Origin: Clostridia bacterium
Lineage (GTDB): Bacteria > Bacillota > Clostridia > Peptostreptococcales > Anaerovoracaceae
NCBI GenBank assembly: GCA_902363595.1
Contig: CABJAP010000032.1
Span: 1-15,009 of the forward strand
Direction: 5' to 3'
DNA length: 15,009 nucleotides
Below are positions 7,428 to 15,009 of this stretch, in pieces. The notes under the pieces are model-generated. The model was given only the letters and a program-made list of their open reading frames with translations. It had not been told where the DNA came from and made no database searches. Each line of letters starts with the position of its first letter. The first letter of the stretch is position 1. Made by a program: the position numbers and the translations under genes.

Positions 7428-8327
7428 ATGCGTGTCGGAATACCAAAAGCATATTTTTATTATGCCTATAAACCCTTTGTAGAGGCATTCTGCCAGGGCC
7501 TGGGAATCCAGGTGGAAATAAGCGGGGATACCGACCAGGAGACTCTAAAACAAGGGAACCTGGCCTGCGTTGACGAGGCATGCCTGCCGGTCAAAGTGAT
7601 GTGCGGCCATGTAAAAAAACTGGCTGATTGCTGTGACGCGATTGTTCTGCCCCGGATCATGAATACGGAATACGGAGAATCAATATGTCCCAAGGTTGCA
7701 GGAGCAGCAGATCTGGCTGCGGCAGCAGGCGTGGAAGACAAGCTGATTTTTACCGACCCCCTTTATTTGCACGACCGTAAAAAATTAGAAAAAGCCCTTT
7801 GGAAAGCGTGTAAAAAATTAGGCGTGCGCAGAATGGATTTTAAGGTAAATTTTCTCAACGCTCTATTGACGCAAGAGATGGCCCTAAAGGGGCTGGATGA
7901 GGAAGGCTATGATTATAAGGTTTTTCTAGCAGGTCACTGCTACAATATTTATGATTCTTTTATTAATATGGATTTGATCAATAAGCTGCATGGGATGAAG
8001 ATTGGCGTGGTAACCGAGGAGCGGGTGCCACGGGAAGAAAAAGACAACGGCCTTGCCTATACCGATCTGATGAAAAAACCATATTGGTCTTTTTTTGTGA
8101 ACAATTTTGGGAGCATGGAGGCACTGCGGAAAAAAGGAATCGACGGCATCGTTTATCTTTCTTCCTTTTCATGCGGAACGGATTCCTTTACCGTGGAAAT
8201 GCTGAAGAACAACCTTAAGGGACTCCCTTTGCTGGTGTTAAAACTGGACGAACAGCGGGGCGAGGCTGGGTTTGATACCAGGCTGGAGGCTTTTGCCGAA
8301 GTTCTGAAGGGGAGGCGGCAGGCATGA
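7428..8327 (+). CDS. COG3580/DUF2229-type acyl-CoA dehydratase activase-related protein
   Basis: The 299-residue protein belongs to the family annotated as CoA-substrate-specific enzyme activase-related (COG3580, DUF2229). It is distantly akin to the iron-sulfur subunits of 2-hydroxyacyl-CoA dehydratases. Recognisable parts are the N-terminus RVGIPKAYFYYAYKPFVEAF, a cysteine-bearing LACVDEACLPVKVMCGHV, VLPRIMNTEYGESICPK, and a C-terminal GTDSFTVEML and KLDEQRGEAGFDTRLEAF. The conserved cysteines probably hold an iron-sulfur cluster, but the reaction is not known. ATG 7428 is chosen because GGGAGG lies 7 bases before it; a TTG at 7410 would fall within the hairpin arm. The stop overlaps the next start (ATGA). 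In many bacteria this module is part of one very large polypeptide with the next two. Confidence 0.85.
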   Translation: MRVGIPKAYFYYAYKPFVEAFCQGLGIQVEISGDTDQETLKQGNLACVDEACLPVKVMCGHVKKLADCCDAIVLPRIMNTEYGESICPKVAGAADLAAAAGVEDKLIFTDPLYLHDRKKLEKALWKACKKLGVRRMDFKVNFLNALLTQEMALKGLDEEGYDYKVFLAGHCYNIYDSFINMDLINKLHGMKIGVVTEERVPREEKDNGLAYTDLMKKPYWSFFVNNFGSMEALRKKGIDGIVYLSSFSCGTDSFTVEMLKNNLKGLPLLVLKLDEQRGEAGFDTRLEAFAEVLKGRRQA

Positions 8328-9400
8328 AGGTGACGTTTCCCCATTTGGGTCCCGCATATCTGGCAGCGGCGCTGGCTTTCAAGGAACTGGGGATACCGGC
8401 CGTCGTACCGCCGGCCAATTCGGGAAAAACGTTGGAAAAGGGCAAGTCCGTTTCACCAGAAGAAATGTGCCTGCCTTTTAAATTTATGGCGGGAAATTTG
8501 ATCGAAGCTTATGAGCTGGGAGCACGGCGTGTAATTATGCCGGCAACCATGGGGCCGTGCAGATTAGGGGAATATGGCGAACTGCTGAAACAAGTCCTAG
8601 GCCGTGCTGGTTATAAGATGGAGTGGATCCTCATGGATACGCCCAAATCGATTGGATATAAGGAGTGGCTGCAGCGTCTGGCCCTAGCGGGAAGCGAAAG
8701 CGATGCGTCAGTTCTCCAGGCAATACGCGTACTGGGCGGCAGTATCCGATTAATGACCTCACTTGACCGCCTGGAAACAAAGATTAAGGCTAGGGCGGGT
8801 TATACCAGTCATCCTGGCGAGTGTGTACGACTTCTCCGATCGCTTCGAAGAGAACTGGAGGTTAGCGAAACGCTGTCCGGTGCCCGCCGCGTGATTGAAA
8901 CGTATGAGAGAGCGGCCAAAGCCCTTTCCCACAACCCTGAATGTGAGCCGATCAGGGTCCTAATTACAGGAGAAATTTATACTTCTATTGAATCGGCTGC
9001 CAATCAAAACCTGGAAGAACACTTGATGCAGATGGGATGCTCGGTGAGAAGACCAGTTAACATCAGCTGGTGGATGGGGCATACAATCCGTTCAGCGTTC
9101 CCAATACGTTCAAAGGGAAAGAAAAGTCCATATCTTCCTTATAGTATCGGCGGATATGCTAAGGAAACGGTTGAGGAAATATGGGGCTCTAAAGAGGACG
9201 GAATTATACAGATTATGCCGGCCGGGTGTATGCCGGAAATCGTTGCAAAGGCTGCCAGCAATTTAGTCCAGGAAAAACAGGGGGTGAAAATCCTTCACCT
9301 GGTATTCGATGAGATGCAGGCAAATGCAGGATATGAAACTAGAGTAGAAGCGTTCGTGGATATGCTGGAAAGGAGAAAACGTGTATTTCTTGGGAATTGA
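8324..9400 (+). CDS. COG3581-type acyl-CoA dehydratase-related protein
   Basis: The 358-residue protein is the partner of the previous gene (COG3581, uncharacterised, HgdB-like fold relatives). Features seen: N-terminal MKVTFPHLGPAYLAAALAF, cysteine motifs EEMCLPFKF and MGPCRLGEYG, a central ITGEIYTSIESAANQNLEEH, and near the end QIMPAGCMPEIVAKA followed by LVFDEMQANAGYETRVEAF. Its C-terminus ends with the same kind of glycine/threonine-rich ETRVEAF signature as the COG3580 partner, suggesting the two are related halves. Three conserved cysteines are placed like iron-sulfur ligands. Translation is coupled to the upstream gene through an ATGA overlap and to the downstream gene through a 20-base overlap. 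It is likely part of one complex with both; function unknown. Confidence 0.84.
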   Translation: MKVTFPHLGPAYLAAALAFKELGIPAVVPPANSGKTLEKGKSVSPEEMCLPFKFMAGNLIEAYELGARRVIMPATMGPCRLGEYGELLKQVLGRAGYKMEWILMDTPKSIGYKEWLQRLALAGSESDASVLQAIRVLGGSIRLMTSLDRLETKIKARAGYTSHPGECVRLLRSLRRELEVSETLSGARRVIETYERAAKALSHNPECEPIRVLITGEIYTSIESAANQNLEEHLMQMGCSVRRPVNISWWMGHTIRSAFPIRSKGKKSPYLPYSIGGYAKETVEEIWGSKEDGIIQIMPAGCMPEIVAKAASNLVQEKQGVKILHLVFDEMQANAGYETRVEAFVDMLERRKRVFLGN

Positions 9401-10325
9401 TGTGGGATCAATCAGTACGGATTTGGTGGTGATCGATGAAGCTTGCAGCATAAAAGAACAATTATATCTAAAGACAAAGGGCAGACCGTTAAATGCGATC
9501 GCCGAGGGTCTGAGGGAACTGGGGCGGCAGTTTGATTCGACGGATATTGGAAAAGCGGGAACCACCGGCAGCGGCCGAGGGCTTGCCGGAGCCTTTGCCG
9601 GCGCTGATGTGATCAAGAATGAAATTACGACTCACGCCGTTGCTGCGGCAAAGATCGACCCGGATATCCGTACTATCATTGAAATCGGCGGACAGGATTC
9701 AAAGCTGATTTTGCTGGAAGACGGGCTGGTATCTGATTTTGCCATGAATACGGTCTGCGCTGCCGGGACAGGTTCATTCTTGGACCGGCAGGCGGAAAGG
9801 ATGGGAATCCCCATCGAAAAATTCGGGGAGGTTGCGCTTCAGGGCAGGAATCCGGCGCCCATAGCCGGCCGCTGCGCGGTCTTTGCAGAGTCAGATATTA
9901 TTCATCAGCAGCAGATGGGCGTTTCCGAAGAAAATCTCCTGGCCGGCGTCTGCCGGGCTTTGGCGGCCAGTTATTTATCCAATGTGGCCCAGGGAAAGAA
10001 GCTGCTCCCAAAGGTCTGCTTTCAGGGTGGAGTGGCCGCTAACAAGGGTTTGAAAGCCGCATTTGAAGAAGCGCTGGATATGGAAATCTTCGTGCCAAAG
10101 GAGCACAGAATCATGGGAGCATATGGGGCCGCGCTGCTGGCCTGGGAACAAAAGGCCCGGCCAGGGACCTCCTTCAAAGGCTTTGACCAGGGAAATCTGG
10201 ATGTGGAAATCAAAGAAACATCCTGCTGCGACTGCCCGAATCAGTGTAATGTAATCAGGCTCTTTCATGAGGGCAGGTCCATCGGAGCATTTCAGGATCG
10301 GTGCGGTAAGTATCAAAGGGTCTAG
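9381..10325 (+). CDS. BadF/BadG/BcrA/BcrD-type ATPase (dehydratase/reductase activator)
   Basis: The family uses ATP hydrolysis in an actin-fold dimer to push an electron from a shared [4Fe-4S] cluster onto a partner enzyme at very low potential. Seen here: the phosphate loop GIDVGSISTDLVVID, TTGSGRG, the second phosphate motif IEIGGQDSKLI, and the cluster cysteines C126 (CAAGTGSFLD) and C165 (GRCAVFAESD), then GGVAANKGL and GAYGAALLA. Beyond the usual core (about 260 residues) a tail carries C282, C283, C285, C289 (CCDCPNQC) and C308, resembling the cysteine linker found in the large fused versions. The start is GTG 9381 with AGGAG 5 bases upstream, inside the previous gene. No HgdA/HgdB dehydratase genes follow; the COG3580 and COG3581 proteins are the likely redox partners. 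Confidence 0.92.
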   Translation: MYFLGIDVGSISTDLVVIDEACSIKEQLYLKTKGRPLNAIAEGLRELGRQFDSTDIGKAGTTGSGRGLAGAFAGADVIKNEITTHAVAAAKIDPDIRTIIEIGGQDSKLILLEDGLVSDFAMNTVCAAGTGSFLDRQAERMGIPIEKFGEVALQGRNPAPIAGRCAVFAESDIIHQQQMGVSEENLLAGVCRALAASYLSNVAQGKKLLPKVCFQGGVAANKGLKAAFEEALDMEIFVPKEHRIMGAYGAALLAWEQKARPGTSFKGFDQGNLDVEIKETSCCDCPNQCNVIRLFHEGRSIGAFQDRCGKYQRV

Positions 10326-10339
10326 TAAAAATATGTAAT

Positions 10340-10380
10340 AAAATTGGGCAGGCCGCGTAATGCGGATGCCCAATTTTTTT
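10340..10380. terminator. Bidirectional terminator between the activase operon and DUF4363 gene
   Basis: AAAATTGGGCA (10340-10350) pairs perfectly with TGCCCAATTTT (10367-10377), capped by an inner CCGC/GCGG stem (10353-10356 with 10362-10365). The A-run and T-run on the two sides suit the convergent genes. Confidence 0.92.
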
Positions 10381-10384
10381 GCAG

Positions 10385-10768
10385 TTAAAAAATGTTTCCG
10401 GCGGATAAGGACTCATTGTAATGGAGGAAGGTCATCTGCTCCTGCAGACATGCCAGCTCTCCGGTTGAATTGGAATCATCCTTAGCCTTAATATAATATT
10501 TAGACTTGGCGATGGAGTAATCGGCTTCGTTGATGGCGTCGGTATCAAGGAAGAAGGCAGCTGTCTTTTTATATTTGTGCCAGCTGTCGGAAACTTCCTC
10601 AAAATGAGCGTATGCATCATCCCAGTTTTTTGCTTCGATCTCAGGAATGATCGTAGTTTCAATCTGATCAATGTAGCCCTGCAGTCTGGTGTCTGAATAA
10701 TTGTCAAACACGCACCAAGCTCCCACCAGCACTCCCAGACAGATCAATGAGACTATGAAGTTGCGCAT
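10385..10768 (-). CDS. DUF4363 family protein, single N-terminal membrane anchor
   Basis: The 127-residue protein has a hydrophobic N-terminus (FIVSLICLGVLVGAWCVF, residues 4-21) that should anchor it in the membrane, followed by an outward, charged, helical region with tryptophans (NWDDAYAHFEEVSDSWHKY) typical of DUF4363. Function is unknown. GGAGGTGA lies 4 bases before the ATG, inside the end of the DUF421 gene, and the two reading frames overlap by 16 bases, so translation is probably coupled. DUF421 and DUF4363 genes are commonly paired in Clostridia in my recollection, which suggests a joint membrane role, but no biochemical activity can be assigned. Confidence 0.82.
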   Translation of the reverse strand: MRNFIVSLICLGVLVGAWCVFDNYSDTRLQGYIDQIETTIIPEIEAKNWDDAYAHFEEVSDSWHKYKKTAAFFLDTDAINEADYSIAKSKYYIKAKDDSNSTGELACLQEQMTFLHYNESLSAGNIF

Positions 10769-11469
10769 GATGTCACCTCCGTGGCTTTCTTTTTATCCGG
10801 GCTGGATACATACACATGAAGTTTTTTCGCCTCATCACAAAAAGCAAAGAACACCTCTTCGTATCCGTTCAAGTCAAGCTCCTTCAGATGTTTCTTTAAC
10901 GCATCTTCGTTCCAGCCCAATGCGAGCAGGTTGCTTCTGTACAGGGTTCCGTCAGCTATGAGAATCAAAGGCATGGTCTCCTGCTGCTTGGATATGTCCA
11001 TATCGCTGGGAGTCAGAGGCTTTTTGTCCGCCTTGGGGATAATCGAAAGTTCGCCGTTTGATTCCATGACCGCATACTCCACATCGGAAAGAGAGGGTGC
11101 GTTGCCGATTCGCAGCTGCTCCATCAAATCGTTGATGGATATGCGCAGGTTTTTCAGCTCTTGTTCATTGATTTCGCCCTTTTCAATTAAAATACTGGGT
11201 TTTCCGTTGAGAAAATTTTTCACAGTTTCACTTTTAATCGAAATCAGCGAGATTAATACCTGCAGGAAGAGCAGTGTAAAAATCGCAATGACGCCATTGA
11301 TGAGTGAAGCAGTGGAAGATTCGATGGGAATTGCCGCAAGCTCGGCGATCATAAAGATAACGACCAATTGAAACGGGGACATTTTGGACAGTTCTGATTT
11401 GCCCATGACTCTTATGGTAAACAGTACGATCAGATACAGTACAACCGTACGAATTAATATAATTACCAA
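10753..11469 (-). CDS. DUF421 family membrane protein (YetF/YrbG-like)
   Basis: The 238-residue protein has three hydrophobic segments in its first 85 residues (ILIRTVVLYLIVLFTIRVMG, then LVVIFMIAELAAIP, then INGVIAIFTLLFLQVLISLI), followed by the soluble DUF421 domain with its signature GKPSILIEKGEINEQELKNL and RISINDLMEQLR. A second copy-like soluble part (LILIADGTLYRSNLLALGWN) follows. The family occurs in Bacillus and Clostridium, and some members belong to spore-germination-associated loci, but the role is not established. The start is TTG 11469 with a strong GGAGGTG ribosome binding site 7 bases away and no better codon nearby. It is the first gene of a two-gene minus-strand operon with DUF4363. 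Confidence 0.9.
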   Translation of the reverse strand: MVIILIRTVVLYLIVLFTIRVMGKSELSKMSPFQLVVIFMIAELAAIPIESSTASLINGVIAIFTLLFLQVLISLISIKSETVKNFLNGKPSILIEKGEINEQELKNLRISINDLMEQLRIGNAPSLSDVEYAVMESNGELSIIPKADKKPLTPSDMDISKQQETMPLILIADGTLYRSNLLALGWNEDALKKHLKELDLNGYEEVFFAFCDEAKKLHVYVSSPDKKKATEVTSCATS

Positions 11470-11489
11470 AATAATTCACCTCCGTATAA

Positions 11490-11518
11490 CATATATAATG
11501 ATATTGTGTACCGAACAA
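11490..11518 (-). promoter_or_regulatory. Candidate promoter for the DUF421-DUF4363 operon
   Basis: On the minus strand TTGTTC (11513-11518) is followed after 17 bases by TATATG (11490-11495). The boxes are only moderate matches. They interleave with the oppositely directed transporter promoter. Confidence 0.4.
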
Positions 11519-11532
11519 GTCTTTGATATACT
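11504..11532 (+). promoter_or_regulatory. Promoter of the broken transporter gene
   Basis: TTGTGT (11504-11509), a 17-base spacer and TATACT (11527-11532) preceded by TGA (extended -10). The predicted transcript would begin only a few bases before the ribosome binding site. Confidence 0.55.
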
Positions 11533-11555
11533 CCCAGTAAGTGGAGATGATAAAT

Positions 11556-12814
11556 ATGAAAAGAAGTTATGTCGGTTTTTCCCTGCTGTATACGTTTTCC
11601 TTTATGGCTTTGGGATCCTTCATGCCGCTGATCGGCCAATATCTGGCCTTCATCGGATTTTCCGGCACGCAGATCGGAACTATAACGGCTGCTGGTACTT
11701 GCGTGGCTATTTTTGCCGGAGCATTCTGGGGAAAAGTTTATGACGGCAGCAAAAACAAATATTTGTTGATTATATGCTGCTGTGTTTGGCTGCTTCCCTG
11801 ATCGCGGTTTCTTTGCTTGCGATAAGATGGTATCCACTGTTTTTGCTTTTATATGGATGTATGTATTTTTTTCAGGCGCCGGTGATGCCTCTTTCCGATT
11901 CGCTGACTTTGGAAGAATCACTGCCTTTCAGCCGTATTCGAAAATGGGGCGCGGTTGGTTTTGCGCTGGGCGTGTTCGGTTCCGGCAGATTGGCGGCCAT
12001 GATCGGTCTAGAGACTATTTTTTGGTTTTACAGCATTTGTTTTTTTCTATCCGCTTTGCTGCTTATGCTCATGACAGGAAGCCGCGGATCGGTCAGGCAG
12101 AGTGTCCGGCAGAAAAAGACGGGCAGCTACCGCATGCTGCTGCGGGATAAGCGATTGATGCAGCTGATTCTTTGTACTTTTTTTGTGGGCGGCACCAATG
12201 TGGCCAATAATACATACTTTAGCTTTCTATATATAGAAGGAGGAGGGACTATCGCCGGGGTGGGAATTGTCATGCTTCTCATGGTGGGCAGCGAGGCGCC
12301 CTTCATGCAATGGTCTGCCAGGCTGGCCGGGCGCTTTTCCCTGGAGAAAACCATTCTTGGCGCAATTGGCGTTTCGGTAATTCGGTTTTTCATCTATAGC
12401 TTGGAGCCTTCTTATATTATCCTTGCGCTTCTGTTTTTTATGCAGGGAGCGGTCAATGGGATCATTCTTGTGGAATTTGTCCGGTATGTCAATCTGCTGG
12501 CCCCCTCCGGCCATGAGGGAATGGCGGTGGCTATGTACTATGCTCTGGGCAGCAACGGCAGCGCGATCGTCTGCCAGCTCATCGGCGGGGCGGCGCTGGA
12601 TCGTTTCGGCCCCGGCGGCGTCTATTTCTTCTTTGCCGCATTCAATTTGATCGGACTGATTCTGTACCTGATTTTCGGTCTGCAAAAAAAGAGTAAAAAA
12701 GAAAGAGAAAAGCGGTTGACAGAGGGGAAGAAGTTTGGTAATATAGACAAGCTGTCAGGTGAGGCGGCAGAGTCAACGAGGGAGAGAAGAAACGGACCGA
12801 AAAAAAGAGGTTGA
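11556..12814 (+). pseudogene. Major facilitator superfamily transporter, broken by a frameshift
   Basis: The N-terminal piece (11556-11801) encodes the first two membrane helices of an MFS_1-like/nucleoside or phenylpropionate-type permease (SLLYTFSFMALGSFMPLIGQY, then GTQIGTITAAGTCVAIFAG and the loop FWGKVYDGSKNKY). Its frame then ends at TGA 11799-11801. The rest (open from 11744, first ATG 11774, to 12814) encodes the remaining helices in the -1 frame, with no ribosome binding site of its own that I see. Joined, they make a normal carrier of about 420 residues. The slip must lie between 11744 and 11801 and equals one missing base. The last 40 residues are highly charged and run over rRNA promoter P1 into the -35 box of P2. 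Start ATG 11556 follows GGAG by 9 bases. Substrate unknown; either a true pseudogene or a sequence error. Confidence 0.82.
12716..12744 (+). promoter_or_regulatory. rRNA operon promoter P1
   Basis: Perfect TTGACA (12716-12721), a 17-base spacer and TAATAT (12739-12744) with an upstream TGG (extended -10). It lies within the 3' end of the transporter reading frame. Confidence 0.7.
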
Positions 12815-12839
12815 CAAAGCAAAGCGCACATGGTAGTAT
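12811..12839 (+). promoter_or_regulatory. rRNA operon promoter P2
   Basis: Perfect TTGACA (12811-12816), a 17-base spacer and TAGTAT (12834-12839) preceded by TGG. An A-rich stretch just upstream could act as an UP element. The transporter frame stops within this -35 box. Confidence 0.8.
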
Positions 12840-12858
12840 ATAAAAGTTGTCTCAGCGA

Positions 12859-12874
12859 GGCCGAAGGGCCGAAG
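12859..12874 (+). repeat. Short tandem repeat between P2 and P3
   Basis: GGCCGAAG occurs twice in direct succession (12859-12866 and 12867-12874) in a locally GC-rich patch. A small GGCC hairpin is possible. Confidence 0.6.
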
Positions 12875-12912
12875 CAAAGCCGAGGACGTCGAGAAAAAGC
12901 TAAAAAAAGCCC

Positions 12913-12941
12913 TTGACAAATTGGAAAAAATGAGATAAACT
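12913..12941 (+). promoter_or_regulatory. rRNA operon promoter P3
   Basis: Perfect TTGACA (12913-12918), a 17-base spacer and TAAACT (12936-12941). It is the third promoter in a row with the same -35 box and spacer length. Confidence 0.8.
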
Positions 12942-13218
12942 AGAAAAGCTCCGCAAAACGGAGCGGCCGCCTGAAATGAAGGGCGACAGAACCTTGAAAA
13001 CTTCATAGTGTAGAAATTTAGTCAAAACGGGAATCGAGAGATTCTCAAGGAGATTAAAGAAAGAAACAATCATAAAATTGGTAAGACAATTGCGTGAGAG
13101 TTTCCGACAATTTCTAAAAAAGAAACAACAATAATTTCGAAAGAAATCGCGAAACGCGATGCGTTCGGAAGAGTAAGAACAAACTAGATTTATGTCTCGA
13201 AAGAGATTTAAATACCAT
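12942..13218 (+). other. rRNA operon leader with hairpins and antiterminator-like element
   Basis: No gene is present. Structured elements seen are hairpin GCTCCG/CGGAGC (12948-12964); boxA-like ACCTTGAAAACT (12991-13002), which is repeated in the spacer after tRNA-Ile; hairpin GAATC-GAGA-GATTC (13031-13044); hairpin ATCGCG-AAA-CGCGAT (13146-13160); and GAAA tetraloop hairpin TCTC/GAGA (13195-13206). The region also holds the left arms of two long-range pairings with the spacer. Confidence 0.75.
13003..13016 (+). other. Left arm of the 16S rRNA processing stem
   Basis: TCATAGTGTAGAAA is complementary to TTTCTGCACTATGA at 14750-14763, 16 bases after the 16S end (14 bp with one G-U pair, extendable by a wobble at each side). 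Such helices are the usual RNase III substrate that releases pre-16S rRNA. Confidence 0.75.
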
Positions 13219-14740
<1,522 letters not shown>

Positions 14741-14749
14741 AGACGAACG

Positions 14750-14763
14750 TTTCTGCACTATGA
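14750..14763 (+). other. Right arm of the 16S rRNA processing stem
   Basis: TTTCTGCACTATGA pairs with 13003-13016 in the leader. It lies between the 16S 3' end and tRNA-Ile, so the helix encloses 16S alone. Confidence 0.75.
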
Positions 14764-14771
14764 GTTTACAT

Positions 14772-14848
<77 letters not shown>

Positions 14849-15009
14849 AGACCAATTGTCGGAACGGGCAAGAAGTTGTGGCGATTGGGAGAAGGATGTA
14901 CCTTGAAAACTGAATAATGTAAAGAAGTGTAAAAACAAATTTACAACGAAAACGAAATCGAGCTATTTACCAAACGGTAAATAGAAAAAAGTATGCAACT
15001 AAGACAAAG
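14849..15009 (+). other. Internal transcribed spacer after tRNA-Ile
   Basis: The spacer runs to the window edge, before recognisable 23S sequence. It holds AATTGTCGGAA (14854-14864), complementary to the leader, a second boxA-like ACCTTGAAAACT (14900-14911), and a perfect 9-bp hairpin CTATTTACC/GGTAAATAG with an AAAC loop (14963-14984). 23S rRNA probably begins just beyond the edge. Confidence 0.75.

Noticed and set aside
11751..11756. Programmed -1 frameshift site in the transporter
   Set aside because: In the zero frame the run reads AGC AAA AAC, so the required X XXY YYZ heptamer is absent, and I saw no convincing downstream stimulatory structure. Kept only as a remote alternative.
12859..12874. 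Tandem 8-base repeat as a possible CRISPR or mobile-element trace
   Set aside because: Only two short copies with no spacers, and no associated cas, transposase or integrase gene in the window.
12773..13006. Minus-strand frame over the rRNA promoters (77 codons)
   Set aside because: Low-complexity phenylalanine/serine-rich translation with no ribosome binding site; it overlaps promoters and leader.

Overview
The window looks like a chromosomal segment of a low-to-moderate GC, endospore-forming anaerobic member of the Clostridia. Evidence: SpoVT, a radical-SAM enzyme, 2-hydroxyacyl-CoA-dehydratase-type activase genes, Firmicutes-style ribosome binding sites (AGGAGG) and sigma-A promoters, and a clostridial 16S rRNA gene. 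From memory of 16S sequences I would place it near Anaerovorax/Aminipila (Anaerovoracaceae), but I could not search this.

Layout. (1) 1-1223: a radical SAM/SPASM-type gene whose upstream frame is interrupted by two TGA codons, ending at a bidirectional terminator shared with convergent spoVT (1304-1795, minus). (2) 2030-3580: cardiolipin synthase. (3) 3661-6601: an amidohydrolase of the MTA/SAH-deaminase type with its own strong promoter, co-transcribed with a MurJ/SpoVB/YabM-like lipid flippase. (4) 6798-7372: the DNA-binding protein HU and the ribosome-quality-control factor RqcP, separated by a terminator. SpoVT, the flippase, HU and RqcP together resemble a loosened form of the spoVT-yabM-mazG-hup-yabO(rqcP)-yabP-yabQ-divIC neighbourhood of Firmicutes. 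(5) 7428-10325: a tightly overlapping three-gene operon encoding, as separate proteins, the COG3580, COG3581 and BadF/BadG modules that many bacteria carry as one very large polypeptide. Its first ribosome binding site is buried in a terminator-like hairpin. (6) 10385-11469, minus: DUF421 and DUF4363 membrane proteins in an overlapping pair, divergent from (7) 11556-12814: a major-facilitator transporter gene broken by a -1 frameshift. (8) 12716-15009: the start of an rRNA operon with three tandem promoters, the first of which lies inside the transporter ORF, then a structured leader, 16S rRNA, tRNA-Ile(GAT) and a spacer that leaves the window before 23S.

Working together: membrane lipid and envelope functions (Cls, flippase), spore control (SpoVT), nucleoid (HU) and translation quality control (RqcP) are housekeeping. 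The three-gene ATPase/iron-sulfur cassette is the least understood system here: it has an activator-type ATPase and two dehydratase-like partners but no recognisable HgdA/HgdB substrate subunits. I saw no CRISPR array, insertion sequence, phage gene or integrase.
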